This document shows, one piece after another, positions 1 through 9,805 of a stretch of 64,000 nt of DNA. The stretch's first letter is position 1. Every line of letters begins with the position of its first letter. The notes beneath the pieces are model-generated. The model was not told where the DNA came from. It did no database searches and was given only the letters and a program-made list of their open reading frames with translations. Both the position numbers and the translations under genes were made by a program. Source of the stretch: Trachythela sp. YZ-2020 (lineage: Eukaryota > Cnidaria > Anthozoa > Malacalcyonacea > Clavulariidae); contig JADLSH010000326.1 of assembly GCA_016169945.1 (NCBI GenBank), positions 1,178,001 to 1,242,000 of the forward strand. The letters run 5' to 3'.

Positions 1-554
1 AATTGGCTTTAATGATTCAATTGCTCTTGGGAGAGTACTACGACTAAAATCAAACACAAGTGATACGAATTTTTGTGTGGGAGAATGGGTCATGGGGGTG
101 AAGTACTCCGGTTTAACATACTGTACTGTTGTAAAGCTGTGTACATCCCAAAAGACTCATTAAGGCCTTATGCTTTCCTCCTGTGGGGGATCTATAAGCC
201 CCACTAGGAGAGACTGAATGCCCTATAGGGGTCATAATCCCCAATAGAGCCCTGCCAGAAGGGTAGCGACCCCCTCTAACATAAACCTGAACCACGAGGT
301 CATAATCCCTTGGCCAGTCCCTACGATTCGACTGATTATCTGTACATTAAGGTAACCTGAGTCTATGGGCCTGAAGGTGATCATTGGGAGCACTTCAACC
401 CCACAAATACACAAAGTGTATTCCCCATAGACGAAAAAAGCCCACACATAAATATGCGAATTGGCATGTATACATATAAATATGCATATATGTATATATA
501 TGCGCACACACATATATTCTTAGATATAATATTATTCTCTCTTTTGCAATAGAA
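1..554. other. Non-coding flank downstream of the DIRS/Ngaro-like element
   Basis: No credible gene. The stretch lies 3' of the tyrosine-recombinase stop on the minus strand, so it may hold that element's terminal repeat. I found no matching copy at the other end (4.4-5.0 kb). Positions about 460-525 are an AT-rich alternating tract (TATA/TGCATA units). The short open frames here are chance frames. Confidence 0.6.
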
Positions 555-1500
555 TTAAGTTTTGGCCAGCATGGCTGATACTCCTGATAACGTAGAAGTA
601 GGTGTCTGGATATAACGTTCATAGCAGTCAGATGACCACCGTCCTAAGGTTTTAATAAGCCATGACGGTAATTTTGCTTCCGCTGCAGTCGTTGCTGCAC
701 CTATTCTATAGCTATGACCAGCATAATTCAAAGCCTCGAAGCCAGATTTAGTGAGCAGCTTCCTAGTTTCAGTGGTTAAATTTTGTTTTGTGAGAGGTTT
801 ACCGGATGCATGGATAAACAGAGGACCAGTTGTGGGTGGTTGTAGTGACAGATAGTTTTGTAAAGCTTGTACTGGACAAATATCAGAATTAGTGGCCCCA
901 ACTGTTATAGTATGACCCAGGCGAAATGGGTCAGTCTTGGACTCCTTAATATGGACAGTCATGGAATCTGGACCTTTTGTGCCAAGTCTAGGTGCAAAGA
1001 GGACGCTATCTCGGGTAAGATGTATGTTCGGATTGAATTTACAGTTGCATGTTAACTCTCCAAGACGGAGAAACCCAAAAAAGGCTAATGTCATGGCTGC
1101 CCAGATCATCAGGGAATCAAAACTTGGTGTGTTGGGTATGCCAAGTAACATTCTAAAAGCCGCAAATGGTGGATTGTGATTGGGAGGCGGACTCTAATTT
1201 TGTCGCCATGGGAGCGTTTAATTCCTCGTAACACAAGTTGCAGGCGTAACATTTTGTGCAAATTTAACTGGAAACCATGCCGAATGTGGTAGTGACGAAC
1301 TGCTGCTAAATATGTTTTTATGGAAGGATATTTGATAGATTTTGCAAGAAATGCGACAAATTCTGTCAACAGCACTTCGTCAGCTGGTATACACTGGTCA
1401 ATATTTTTTCTCTTGTATAACTGGATGAATGTTATAAAGCGTTTTTCTCCAGAACTATAAGTTTGTTGTGTTGCAGATGCTAGAGATAAATTTATATAAT
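555..1500 (-). pseudogene. Tyrosine recombinase of the DIRS/Ngaro-like element
   Basis: This enzyme would integrate the element's circular DNA by site-specific recombination. The main frame (1151-555) carries the catalytic set: an arginine in FLRLGEL near its start, the H-x-x-R box HSYRIG, and a C-terminal LGRWSSDCYERYI that supplies the W and the nucleophilic Y. The N-terminal SAM-like core (TEFVAFLAKS..., TYLAAVRHYHI) lies in another frame at 1375-1109, with recognisable sequence continuing up to about 1500. At least one frameshift near 1110-1150 therefore breaks the gene. All catalytic residues are present, so the damage is in the frame and not in the active site. Confidence 0.85.
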
Positions 1501-1515
1501 GTTGGATGTCCTCAT

Positions 1516-2071
1516 TCAGAGAGTCATTACAGTTTCTGGAATTTGGCAGGGACTGGTATCTGCATCCGGAGCCAATTGTCGAAACCTCTGAAATTGAAAA
1601 CGAGAAATTGCATCGGCTATGTCATTGTGTTTACCAGGAATATGCACAGCGTGGATGTATATATTGTGCCGCAAGGTTAGGAGTGTTAGATGACGCAGTA
1701 AGTCCATAACCCTGGGGATTCGGGAACGTTTAGTATTAATAATGGTCACCACAGCCTCATTATCGCAATGAAACCTAACCCGGTGGTCCCGAAGGAGGTC
1801 ACCCCAGATATGACATGCTACAACTATTGCAAAGAACTCCTGCCAAGATATACTTATACCAGGCTGGCCTAGTCTTTGATTTGGTTTCCATGCTCCTGAA
1901 ACCACTTCTTCCCAAAAATACCCCAAACCCCAATGTGCCAGAGGCATCAGTATGTAGCACTAAAGTATCAGAGTCATGCCACTCTGAAGACAGAAAGAAA
2001 TTTGCCCCATTCCAGTTGGAAATAAACTTCTTCCACATTTCAAGATCTTGGAAGAAACCAGAATTTAGCAA
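1516..2071 (-). pseudogene. RNase H domain of the DIRS/Ngaro-like element
   Basis: RNase H removes the RNA strand during reverse transcription. The acidic residues appear in order: TDASG near the start (frame 2071-1799), then WQEFFA, CDNEAV and HNDIADAISR (frame 1947-1516). The two halves are in different frames and meet near 1900-1920, so one indel breaks the domain. It directly follows the RT on the minus strand, and the RT frame overlaps its beginning, as expected if RT and RNase H were once one polyprotein. Confidence 0.8.
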
Positions 2072-3242
2072 TGTGGTGATGTGGTTTCTTGATGTTTCTA
2101 GTTAGAGCAATCATGCGTTGTAAGAAGGGCCGCCCAGGGGGCACTACTTTACATGCAAAGTTTAGGGTGCCTATTAAAGACTGCAATTCTTTTAGAGTAC
2201 AGGACCGTCTATGTTGAAATTGCTCAAAGATGGCATGCAGCCTCTCAATTTTGTCTCGAGGTAGACTGGCTTTCATGTTTACAGTGTCTAATAGGATGCC
2301 TAAAAACTCAAGTACTTGCGAGGGGCCTTGTGTTTTCCATGGAGCTATTGGGATCTTAATGCTTTCAAAGGTAGATAACATTTTTGTTAAACTTTGTTGA
2401 CAAACCCCGTCCAAAGGTGGTGTAACTGCTGGGGGCTCAATGAGAAGGAAATCATCAAGAATATGACATACAAATGAGATGTTACAGTTATGGAGTAGGA
2501 TCCATTCAAGTGCATCTGAAAGTCGGTTAAAGATGGATGGGGCACTCCGTAACCCAAATGGTAGAACCTTATCATAATAATACTTCCCCTCCCAGCACAT
2601 GCCTAACAGCTCATAGTCATCTGGATGGATTGGGACTAGCCTAAAAGCCGATTCAATGTCGGTTTTAGCCAGGAAGCAGCCTGAGCCAAAACGCTGAATA
2701 CCCTTGATAGCATCATCTATTGTGATATACTGGAGACTAAAATCTTCTTTCGAAATGCTATGATTTATGCTGGTTGAGCCTGATTTCGGATAAGACAAAT
2801 GAAAAATTGTGCGGAATTTGCTTGAATTCTTTTTAGGTACCAAGCCAATTGGTGAAACCTGAAAATTCTGAAAGGGGGGAGAGTCAAAAGGGCCAGCCAT
2901 GCGGCCAAGAGAAACTTCAGTTGCTAAATTCGAGGAAACAGTTTCCGGATTGGCAAAAGCAGTAGGCAAATTTTTTGAAAACCTGGGGGTGCGTTGCCCC
3001 TGAAAACCTATGTGCACACCATGAGTAAAAACGTTACAAAGCTCTGAAACAAAATTTTTGTCTGGATGACCAGACAGAGCTTCTTCTAGGTTGTGAACAG
3101 AAACAGGGGTAGGTAATGGTATTACTTCAGTCACGTTTTGATCTTGAAGTTTTGTGACCTCGTTTTGAGATTTGCTCATTATCCTCAGCTTGTGTGGATT
3201 TGAAGGAGGGGGCAGAGATACCCTGGGTGTGGTTGATTGCAC
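2040..3242 (-). CDS. Reverse transcriptase of the DIRS/Ngaro-like element
   Basis: Four hundred codons are open. The N-terminal third is a poorly conserved linker. The RT palm follows: a VPKKNSSKFRTIFHLSYP block (fingers), LAKTDIESAFRLVPIH (motif A, catalytic D), LPFGLRSAPSIFNRL (motif B) and CHILDDFLLI (motif C, catalytic DD). A thumb-like region ends in the LQSLIGTLNFACKVVPPGR box typical of DIRS and gypsy RTs. The HILDDF form of motif C is common in DIRS/Ngaro elements. The frame itself is intact, although its neighbours are broken. The first Met is not a reliable start, because RT in this class is often made as a fusion or by downstream initiation. Confidence 0.85.
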   Translation of the reverse strand: MQSTTPRVSLPPPSNPHKLRIMSKSQNEVTKLQDQNVTEVIPLPTPVSVHNLEEALSGHPDKNFVSELCNVFTHGVHIGFQGQRTPRFSKNLPTAFANPETVSSNLATEVSLGRMAGPFDSPPFQNFQVSPIGLVPKKNSSKFRTIFHLSYPKSGSTSINHSISKEDFSLQYITIDDAIKGIQRFGSGCFLAKTDIESAFRLVPIHPDDYELLGMCWEGKYYYDKVLPFGLRSAPSIFNRLSDALEWILLHNCNISFVCHILDDFLLIEPPAVTPPLDGVCQQSLTKMLSTFESIKIPIAPWKTQGPSQVLEFLGILLDTVNMKASLPRDKIERLHAIFEQFQHRRSCTLKELQSLIGTLNFACKVVPPGRPFLQRMIALTRNIKKPHHHIAKFWFLPRS

Positions 3243-4351
3243 CTGTTACATAGGTGGCGGTATTGGCATGACTGCCGGGAACACAGACCCATTCGGTTGA
3301 ATTCATGACAAGAGCCTCCTCGTTCGCCCCCTGAGGAAGCCCGGTTTTGGGGTCCATTGGCAAAAATTGGATATTGTCGTGCAAGCATATCCGGTGCTGT
3401 GGTAAATATCATCAGCCAAAGTTGTTGATCAAGAATGGACCAGTCGAGACTAGGGTTAAGTGCGGCTTTACATCGGAATTTGTGGTCGTATATACCAACC
3501 CAGGCCCCGGTGAGTTTGGGCAGCATGGCGTATCAAACTCATATATTGATAAGTTCTTGGGCCCGACCGGGAAACTGATGGGTCATAACGCTCATATACG
3601 AGGTGTACGCGGTTGTCCACTGTTCAATATCGGTGATTCTAGCGGTTGGCTGAGATGCCTTTTTGGCCTTAATCACCGTGTTCTCAAGCGTTAAGATTAT
3701 GGGCTCATCGGATTGGTTGCCCATCGACATGTTTTTAGGTAGAAGTTTAGCTAAGTCAAAAAACTCACCCGACTGGATTTGCTTGACGTATGTCGCAGGA
3801 ACCTCGTGGAAGCCATTTCCGTAGGGAATTCGCTGTACTGTGGCGTTGGTCGACTGATTTGCAGTTAGTGTGGGAATATTGCCTTCGCGCACTTCGCGTT
3901 CGTCTAGGATGACTGGAATGCTGTTGGCCGCGTTGCTTCCACTAGCACAAGACGTCGAGTTTAACATTGCTTGGACGGCAGCCCGGGCTGCGTTGGACGC
4001 TATCTCGGCCGCAGCTTGTTCAATACAACGAGAGGCTATCGACTGAATTTGTGCCTGCTGCGCTTCTGAAAGAAGTTGTTGCGATTCCATAGGCAAGGTT
4101 AGTGATTCCGTAGGCGCTGGTTGCGAGTCTTCGTTTGTAGACACGCGTAAATTCACGTTAGTTGTGGCGTGGTGTTGTAAGCGAGCAACTAACGCATTTC
4201 GACGTCCATGTGTTGGTAGTCCTTTCTCGGCGCACTGTCTTCGAAGACTTGTAATGGTATTAACTACATTATGTCTGATGTTGGAAACGTTATTGCTTGA
4301 CGCACTTCCTTCATTTGCATTTCGTATTCTTACGCGTCGAACTGGAGGCAT
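3185..4351 (-). pseudogene. Gag-like protein with CCCH zinc finger
   Basis: The upstream frame (4351-3539) starts with an Arg-rich head. A SAP-like stretch (LRRQCAEKGLPTHGRRNALVARL) and an Ala/Gln-rich helix follow, then a conserved middle block (RIPYGNGFHEVPATYVKQI). The continuation (3526-3185) is in another frame and contains a C-x8-C-x4-C-x3-H zinc finger (CHEFNRMGLCSRQSCQYRH) with a further Cys/His cluster (C-x2-C...H...C), as seen in nucleocapsid-like proteins of tyrosine-recombinase retroelements. Two frame changes close to 3470-3545 separate the parts. The role would be RNA binding and packaging. Confidence 0.7.
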
Positions 4352-5055
4352 AGCGATGAATTATTTATAAGCAATCGATGAATAAAAGTTTCGCAGCTTT
4401 GTAACCTGTAGTGTGCCTCGTTGGAACTTTAGAACAAAGTGATCTCTTGCGAGCATGCTTTATCTATTGTATTCATTTTCCTGGTTTATGATTGGTTACA
4501 ATTATGTCAAATTAAGCAGGTAACATTCTGATTGGTTGTAGGAATTTTGTGTCATCTGCCGTGCACGTGCACAAATGATGAATACAAAGTAACCTTTGAT
4601 ATTTCAGACATGATATAAACCAGGTGACCTTTCATCACCATCAGCCGCGTATTTTAGTTGTGATAACATGAAACTGTAATCAGACCCCTGAGTTATATAG
4701 CATTGAAATTGCCATTTGCCAATTACCGTGAGCATTGCTCCATTAACTTAAATTTATATTTTTGCATATAAATTGGCTAAATATGCAATAGAATATATAT
4801 TTTTAAAATAAAATTTACTTGTCCAATTGGTAGTTTGTGTTCTCCTTCTATTCCTCCCTTGTTGAGCTAATATTCTCCGCGACTTTTCGCTTGATGCTCG
4901 CCGGCCGCTACTAAATACAAAATCTCTCGACTCTCAGCGCCGACCCGTCGAGACCAAACACTTCAACTCGAAAATTCTCCCGCTTAAATTGCTCTATTCT
5001 CCAAAAATACACGCAGCATTGTAGAACAAACAGTAGATCTTTTCATTTATAATAT
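4352..5055. other. Non-coding stretch, possible 5' terminal repeat of the DIRS/Ngaro-like element
   Basis: No gene seen. It sits just upstream of gag on the minus strand, where a leader or terminal repeat is expected, but I found no second copy. Positions about 4740-4830 are very AT-rich. Confidence 0.4.
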
Positions 5056-6063
5056 TACTTCAGTTTTCAATAGGATCTTTGAAAAAGTGATGTATAAGCG
5101 TCTCAAAGATTTTTTTGAAAAACACAACATATTGTATGAAATTGTCGCGAAAAACGCTCAACTAAACACGCTATAATTGACATAGTAAATCAAATTCAAA
5201 CAAATATGGATGAAAAAAAGTATGTGTGGTATTTTTATTGATTTACAAAAAGCATTTGACACAGTTAATCACTCCATACTATTAAAAAAACTACTGCATT
5301 ATGGAATACGTGGAATTATTAATGATTGGTTCTCATCATATTTGCTAAATCGTATCCAAACAACGCAAATTGGGACCGTAGTATCAGATAAAGAGACAAT
5401 GTTAACTGGCGTACCTCAAGGATTTGGGACCATTGTTATTCCTTATTTATATTAATGATATATATAACTCTTCAAACAAATTACAATTCTCTTTGTTTGC
5501 TGATGATACCAATTTATTATATGCTGACAAAGAACTAAGGTCATTGGAAACTACTGTTAATGCCGAATTAATCAAATTATATTCTTGATTAACTGCAAAC
5601 AAATTATCCCTTAATGTTAAAAAATCAAATTTTGTCATCTTCCACTCTTATCAGAAAAGGCTTGATTATCAGGTAGATTTGAAGATATTCGACAGTCATT
5701 CAAACACATTTATTTCTCTAGAGCATAAAAATTATGTTAAATATTTGGGTGTGCTTATTGATAGTGGTCTCACGTGGAAAGATCACAACGATTACGTTGC
5801 TTCGAAAATAAGTCAATCAATTGGTATTATTGCTAAATTAAGACATTTTGTTCCAAGAAGTACTACTTCTGACATTTATAGATCTCTTATTATACCATAT
5901 ACGTCATATGGTATTGTCCTATGGGGTCAAGCAGCTAGGGTTCATCTTAACAAGATTCTTAAACTTCAAAAACGTGCGCTCCGATTACTGAACTTTGGGC
6001 AGTATATGCATCCCACGCGATTCCTTTTTTCATTTCTGGTAAAATTTTACCTATCGGTATGCG
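5056..6063 (+). pseudogene. Truncated non-LTR retrotransposon reverse transcriptase
   Basis: The fragment starts inside the RT fingers (FNRIFEKVMYKRL...). It continues through motif A (GIFIDLQKAFDTVNHSILL), motif B (GVPQG), motif C (LFADDTN, about 5,495-5,515), the LSLNVKKSNF block and the thumb (KYLGVLIDSGLTWKDH...), ending near IPFFISGKILPIGM. At least four lesions interrupt it: stops near 5,150-5,210, a frameshift at about 5,430 right after GVPQG, a stop at about 5,587 and a frame change at about 6,000. It is a 5'-truncated dead copy from a jockey/CR1-type family that differs from the other RTs in the window. Confidence 0.85.
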
Positions 6064-6380
6064 ATAGAGAGTGCGATAGAAAGATCTCTTTTGAATTCTA
6101 TTGTTTTGTAATGCTTGAAATTCCTTGATTCTACAATTTTTGGTGACGTTTTGCAAAATGATATCTTTCTGCAGCCAAAAATGAGGCTATGGTCACTGAC
6201 ACCCAAATGCACCACCCCAGAATTAATAATATTTTCTGGCTTATTAGTAAAGAACAAGTCCAACAATGTTTGTGTTTCTTCCGTAATACGTGTAGCCTCT
6301 GTAATTATCTGCTTAAGTTGAAATAGATTAGCGATATCAACAAATATCTCCCGGTATCGAACGATATATGGATACAGCAC
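6051..6380 (-). pseudogene. Fragment of CR1-like endonuclease, inverted against the preceding RT
   Basis: The frame matches the C-terminal part of the endonuclease domains at 10.8 and 27.7 kb: QLKQIITEATRITEETQTLLDLFFTNKPENI, then GVSDHSLIFGCRK, which holds the SDH catalytic histidine motif. Only about 110 codons are left. It abuts the RT fragment at about 6,060 with no spacer, so one element was inserted into or joined to the other. Confidence 0.75.
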
Positions 6381-6670
6381 GGCAGCTTCATATCGACCAA
6401 ACGAGTGGATTTTTATTTCGTCCAGTTACGTCTAGCAATGGGGTCCTCGACGCCTCAAAGCTTATTTACGGGAGATGGATGCAGATGAGGGGGAGACATT
6501 GCATGGCTTTCGCTCTGATTGTGCGATAACGCTGGCTCTTACGGGCGCTGATCTCTTTGAAATTATGGACCATGTCGGCTGGTCACGTCGACATGCTGCG
6601 CTATATCAGCACATCTGTCTTCTGATCTTGGAGGGCAACAAGTCAACATTTGGCAAGACGTTAATAATTT
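6381..6670 (+). pseudogene. Tyrosine recombinase fragment (catalytic C-terminal part)
   Basis: The frame 6475-6672 reads MDADEGETLHGFRSDCAITL then ALTGADLFEIMDHVGW, which is the H-x-x-R box and the following H/W helix of a tyrosine recombinase. The upstream strand-exchange region is in a second frame (HIDQTSGFLFRPV...). The expected C-terminal Tyr region (ALYQ) is followed by an unrelated tail, so the gene is truncated and frameshifted. It differs clearly from the recombinase at 0.55-1.5 kb, so a second family (DIRS- or Crypton-like) is represented. Confidence 0.65.
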
Positions 6671-7680
6671 AAAACGCTTCTTGTGTGCATTTCTGGCTGG
6701 CAAACCCAGCAAGCGACCACTTCTCAACCAGTGATACGTATTGTATTAAGGTTTCTGCCACAGACTAAATCCTACTAATTGTGACACCTTCTCACGTGTA
6801 TCAACAATTAATCTGACCATCGGCGGATATAATTTGGATTATGCGCTCTGAACTTTTAGGTTTTGCGTTTGTTTTAGGTTCAAAGTTTGTAGATGAGGTT
6901 CGGGGGATAAGGTTTGGAATTTGAGGTTTGAATCGTAAGGTTGGGGGGGGGGGGTTTAAGGTTCTGGTATCAAGGATTCGGGGGCCATTTTTGGGGGGGG
7001 GTAGGAAATGTTTAATAAGAATCTGTGTAAGATAGCCGTAAGACGAGGCTGACCAACATTTTTTCCCATTCCTATTTGAACTGAGCATAAATACGAGTGT
7101 TGTTGAATAGAATACTATTCTAAACACTCGTAATTATGTGCAAAGGGGAAAAGAGGGTACTTTGAACAAAATTAAAGAAAGGAATGCGTTGATTGGCAAT
7201 GCAGTTAATTAGGCACATACATTATGAGGTTTAGGTGGTATAAAATTCGAGAACCGGGCAAACACTCAAATCTTGCTCAGTTCTAGCGGGCGGTTGTGGT
7301 CAAAGACAACCCACCCTAAGCCCACCCTTTGCGTGGTTCGTGCTCAGGCTACACGCGTCTCAGACAAGCTGTTCCAGCTTGTCTTCGACTACAGCTGACC
7401 AACATTTTTCCCATTCCTATTTGAACTGAGCATGAATGCGAGTGTTGTTGAATAGAATACTATATATACTTTGTACCTCGTTGTTTGTCTGTTAAGTTCC
7501 CTGTTGTATTAAAGGCTTACATTTGCTTGTATATGCACGATGTTTGTATGTTTAGTTATACGCGTAATTTCTGAAGGCTCTATGGCTATTGTGAAACGTA
7601 TTATCCAATATTTGCGTATATTATTTGAAAGTCATAATTTCCTGTCCAGGCGAGAACTGGCACATGAGGTTGAGTTAGTG
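6671..7680. other. Non-coding interval with dispersed direct repeats
   Basis: No gene supported. It holds two G-runs (about 6,941-6,952 and 6,990-6,999). A direct repeat of roughly 70 bp occurs at about 7,046-7,116 and 7,389-7,463 (GCTGACCAACATTTTT... to ...TTGAATAGAATACTAT). A strong 21-nt hairpin lies at about 7,363-7,383 (GACAAGCTG, TTC loop, CAGCTTGTC). Confidence 0.6.
7046..7463 (+). repeat. Pair of about 70-bp direct repeats
   Basis: Both copies begin with GCTGACCAACATTTTT, contain CCCATTCCTATTTGAACTG and end with GTTGTTGAATAGAATACTA. They differ at few positions and are spaced by about 345 bp. In the first copy the repeat is followed by a short inverted echo (ACACTCG). They may be ends of a small non-autonomous element or local duplications. 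Confidence 0.7.
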
Positions 7681-7848
7681 GGCAAGAGTTTCGCCATGTC
7701 TGATCGAGAGTTCGAGGGCTGGTTTAATTTATATGGGCGAGAGTTCACCAAGCCTTGTCGAGATTTCGAGGGCTTGTTTCATATATATGGACGAGAGTTC
7801 GCCAAGCCTGATCGAGAGTTCGAGGACTTGTTTCATTTAGATAGATAG
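7681..7848 (+). repeat. 60-bp minisatellite, open in one frame
   Basis: Three degenerate copies of a 60-bp unit lie end to end. In the open plus-strand frame each copy reads about GREFAKPDREFEGLFHLY, because the unit is a multiple of three. The frame then runs into the GATA tail of element C, so I do not regard it as a gene. Confidence 0.7.
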
Positions 7849-7866
7849 ATAGAAAATTTTATTTTG

Positions 7867-7915
7867 ACACGCTAACTACGTCAATTAAGAATATTGATTT
7901 CCACGAAGGGCGTGT
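7867..7915 (-). other. 3'UTR stem-loop of element C
   Basis: On the minus strand an outer stem (ACACGC with GCGTGT) encloses an inner imperfect stem (CTTCGT with ACGTAG). An invariant GTGGAAATCA bulge comes next, and the distal stem is TCAAT with ATTGA. AATAAA follows. The same design occurs at 22,215-22,263 and 52,577-52,626 with different but complementary bases. Probably it is the template recognition site of the element's RT. Confidence 0.7.
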
Positions 7916-8075
7916 GTTCTAAAGTTATTATAGAAATAATGTAACAGTTCCAATTGACAAAATTGACAATATAGACAACTAACAAAACATATAGTTAACT
8001 AATTACAATAAAGGATTTATATATATAAATATATTATTTAGCAACATGAGCAGCAATTTTTCTTTCAAATAGAGA

Positions 8076-9805
8076 CTAGGACCCAATCCCTCTGATTTCT
8101 TTATGGACTGAGTTCCATATTTTTGCCCCATCAAACATGAAACTCTTTTTCATGCTATTTGTGCGAGGCTGTGGCAAAACGAGTGATGTTTCATTGTCAC
8201 GTAGACAGTAATGTGTATTCTCATTCTTGTAGCTAAAAAAGTCTGTTAGGCTTTTTGGCCCAGACTTATTTAAAATTTTGAACATTAATTTTGCCTTGGC
8301 TTTAGTTCTCTGTACTTTTAGTGTCTCCCAACCTAACGAATTTAATACAATTTGAGCATTAACTTCATTTTCCATGTGTATAATAATTCGAGCGCATCTA
8401 TTTTGGAGCTTTTGTAATCGTTGTGATTGAGTTTCAGCAAAAATGTCCCACACTTCACAACAATAAGTAAAGTATGGTTGTACAATTGCATTAAATATAG
8501 AAACAAGTGTATCGCGGTCAACAAATTATTTTAGTTTTCTAATAACAGAAATGCCTGATATGATTTTCTTACAGATATTTATCGCTTCGTAAAGCCACCA
8601 TTCACACTCAATGAGTGGAGGTTCAAGCTGAGCTTTTTTCTTCTGTCAATGCTGTTTTTAAATAATGGAGGGTGAGAATACATAGTAAGGTATGGCAATT
8701 AACACCCAGCTATTCAAAAACAGAGAAAAAACACTCAAGAGAAGCTCAGATTGAACTCCACCATTGAGGAGTGTGAGTGAGCTTTTAGACGGCTCTCACG
8801 CCCGTATTCTAAAAGCTCACTCACACTCACATGATGAGTGGAGGTTCAAATCTTTTTCTCATGAGTGTCAATGCTGTTTTAATAACTGGAGGGTGAGTAG
8901 TACACACTAAGGGTACGCACTAACCCTCCAGCTATTCAAAAACAGAATTAACACTCAAGAGAAGCTCAGATTGAACCTCCACTCATTGAGTGTGAGTGTG
9001 AGTGAGCTTTTAGAATACGGCCGTAAGTGTTGCTTTTCCAAGATAGATGCTGATCAACTATTACTCCTAGTGTCTTATATTCCTGCACTTGTTTAATTGG
9101 TTTGTTTTCAATCATTATGTTTAAATGTGAATCTGAAACAGTATGCACTAGACATCTTGTTCCAATAAGCATAAATTCAGTTTTAGCAATGTTTAGGCTC
9201 AGTTTGTTTGCGTTTAGCCACATTCTGAGATTTTCCAAATCAGAGTTCATTGCATTTTCAACATCATTTATTGATCCACCGGAAGCAGTTAGGTTTGTGT
9301 CATCTGCAAAAAGTCTTGGCTTTGTCCTATTTAGGCATTCAGATAAATCATTTATGTATATTAGGAAAAATAAAGGACCTAAAATGGATATTTGAGGAAC
9401 ACCACATTTAACTTTGTGTTCAGACGAGACGACATCATTTACTTGGCATTTTTGGGTGCGATCAGTAAGATATGATCTCAACAACGAATGTGCCTTATCC
9501 TTAATACCATAAATTCTCATCTTCTCAAGTAGAATTTGATGATCTACGGTGTCAAATGCTTTTTTCAGATCTATAAAAACTACTAAGTTAAACATTTTTC
9601 TATCCATGTTAACGTACCAACTATTTGTTGAATCTGATAGGGACGTAGCGGTGGAGTGAAACTTACGAAAGCCAAACTGGTTATCAGAAAGAATTTCGTT
9701 TTTAGTTAAATATTCATAAAGCTGGTCGCCTGGTCGTACAGTATTCTTTCCATACTGGTAGTATCGATATTGGCCTGTAATTACCAGGAATATTACGATG
9801 ACCAC
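8076..9805 (-). pseudogene. Reverse transcriptase, C-terminal two thirds, of element C
   Basis: The frame 9805-8966 carries NQFGFRKFHSTATSL, motif A (VVFIDLKKAFDTVDHQILL), motif B (CGVPQISILGPLFFLIYINDL, where the usual PQGS reads PQIS), motif C (RLFADDTNL) and the start of the thumb (LGVIVDQHLSWKSNT). The frame is broken at 9,023 by MITEs that extend to 8,594. It then resumes as INICKKIISGISVIRKL and, in the frame 8453-8076, the QRLQKLQNRCARIII and WNSVHKEIRG blocks typical of CR1 RT tails. The Gly-to-Ile change in motif B would probably weaken the enzyme. Confidence 0.9.
8594..9023. mobile_element. Two adjacent palindromic MITEs inserted in the RT of element C
   Basis: Two roughly 200-bp copies (about 8,594-8,790 and 8,803-9,023) have long inverted ends: TATTCTAAAAGCTCACTC at one end, TGAGTGGAGGTTCAA inward, and the complement at the other. 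The RT frame runs up to the right junction and continues past the left one. TTACG flanks both junctions, fitting a 5-bp or shorter target duplication. The first copy has lost part of its left end. No coding capacity. Confidence 0.85.

Larger units (their letters stand above)
555..4351 (-). mobile_element. DIRS/Ngaro-like tyrosine-recombinase retrotransposon (decayed)
   Basis: Read on the minus strand, the order is gag-like protein, reverse transcriptase, RNase H, tyrosine recombinase. This is the standard order of DIRS/Ngaro-type retrotransposons, which integrate through a tyrosine recombinase instead of a DDE integrase. No methyltransferase domain is seen between RNase H and the recombinase. 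At least four frame breaks (two in gag, one in RNase H, one in the recombinase) show that the copy is dead. Terminal repeats could not be defined, so the outer limits given are those of the coding region only. Whether it is DIRS, PAT or Ngaro depends on the terminal repeat type, which I cannot see. Confidence 0.85.

Noticed and set aside
6801..7127. Minus-strand frame of 108 codons with a Pro-rich part
   Set aside because: It is driven by G-runs (Pro codons on the opposite strand) and a repeat end; no domain and no support.
8820..8860. GGTTCAA-type sequence that might be a tRNA T-loop
   Set aside because: It lies in the palindromic MITE and no cloverleaf, A box or anticodon arm can be drawn around it.
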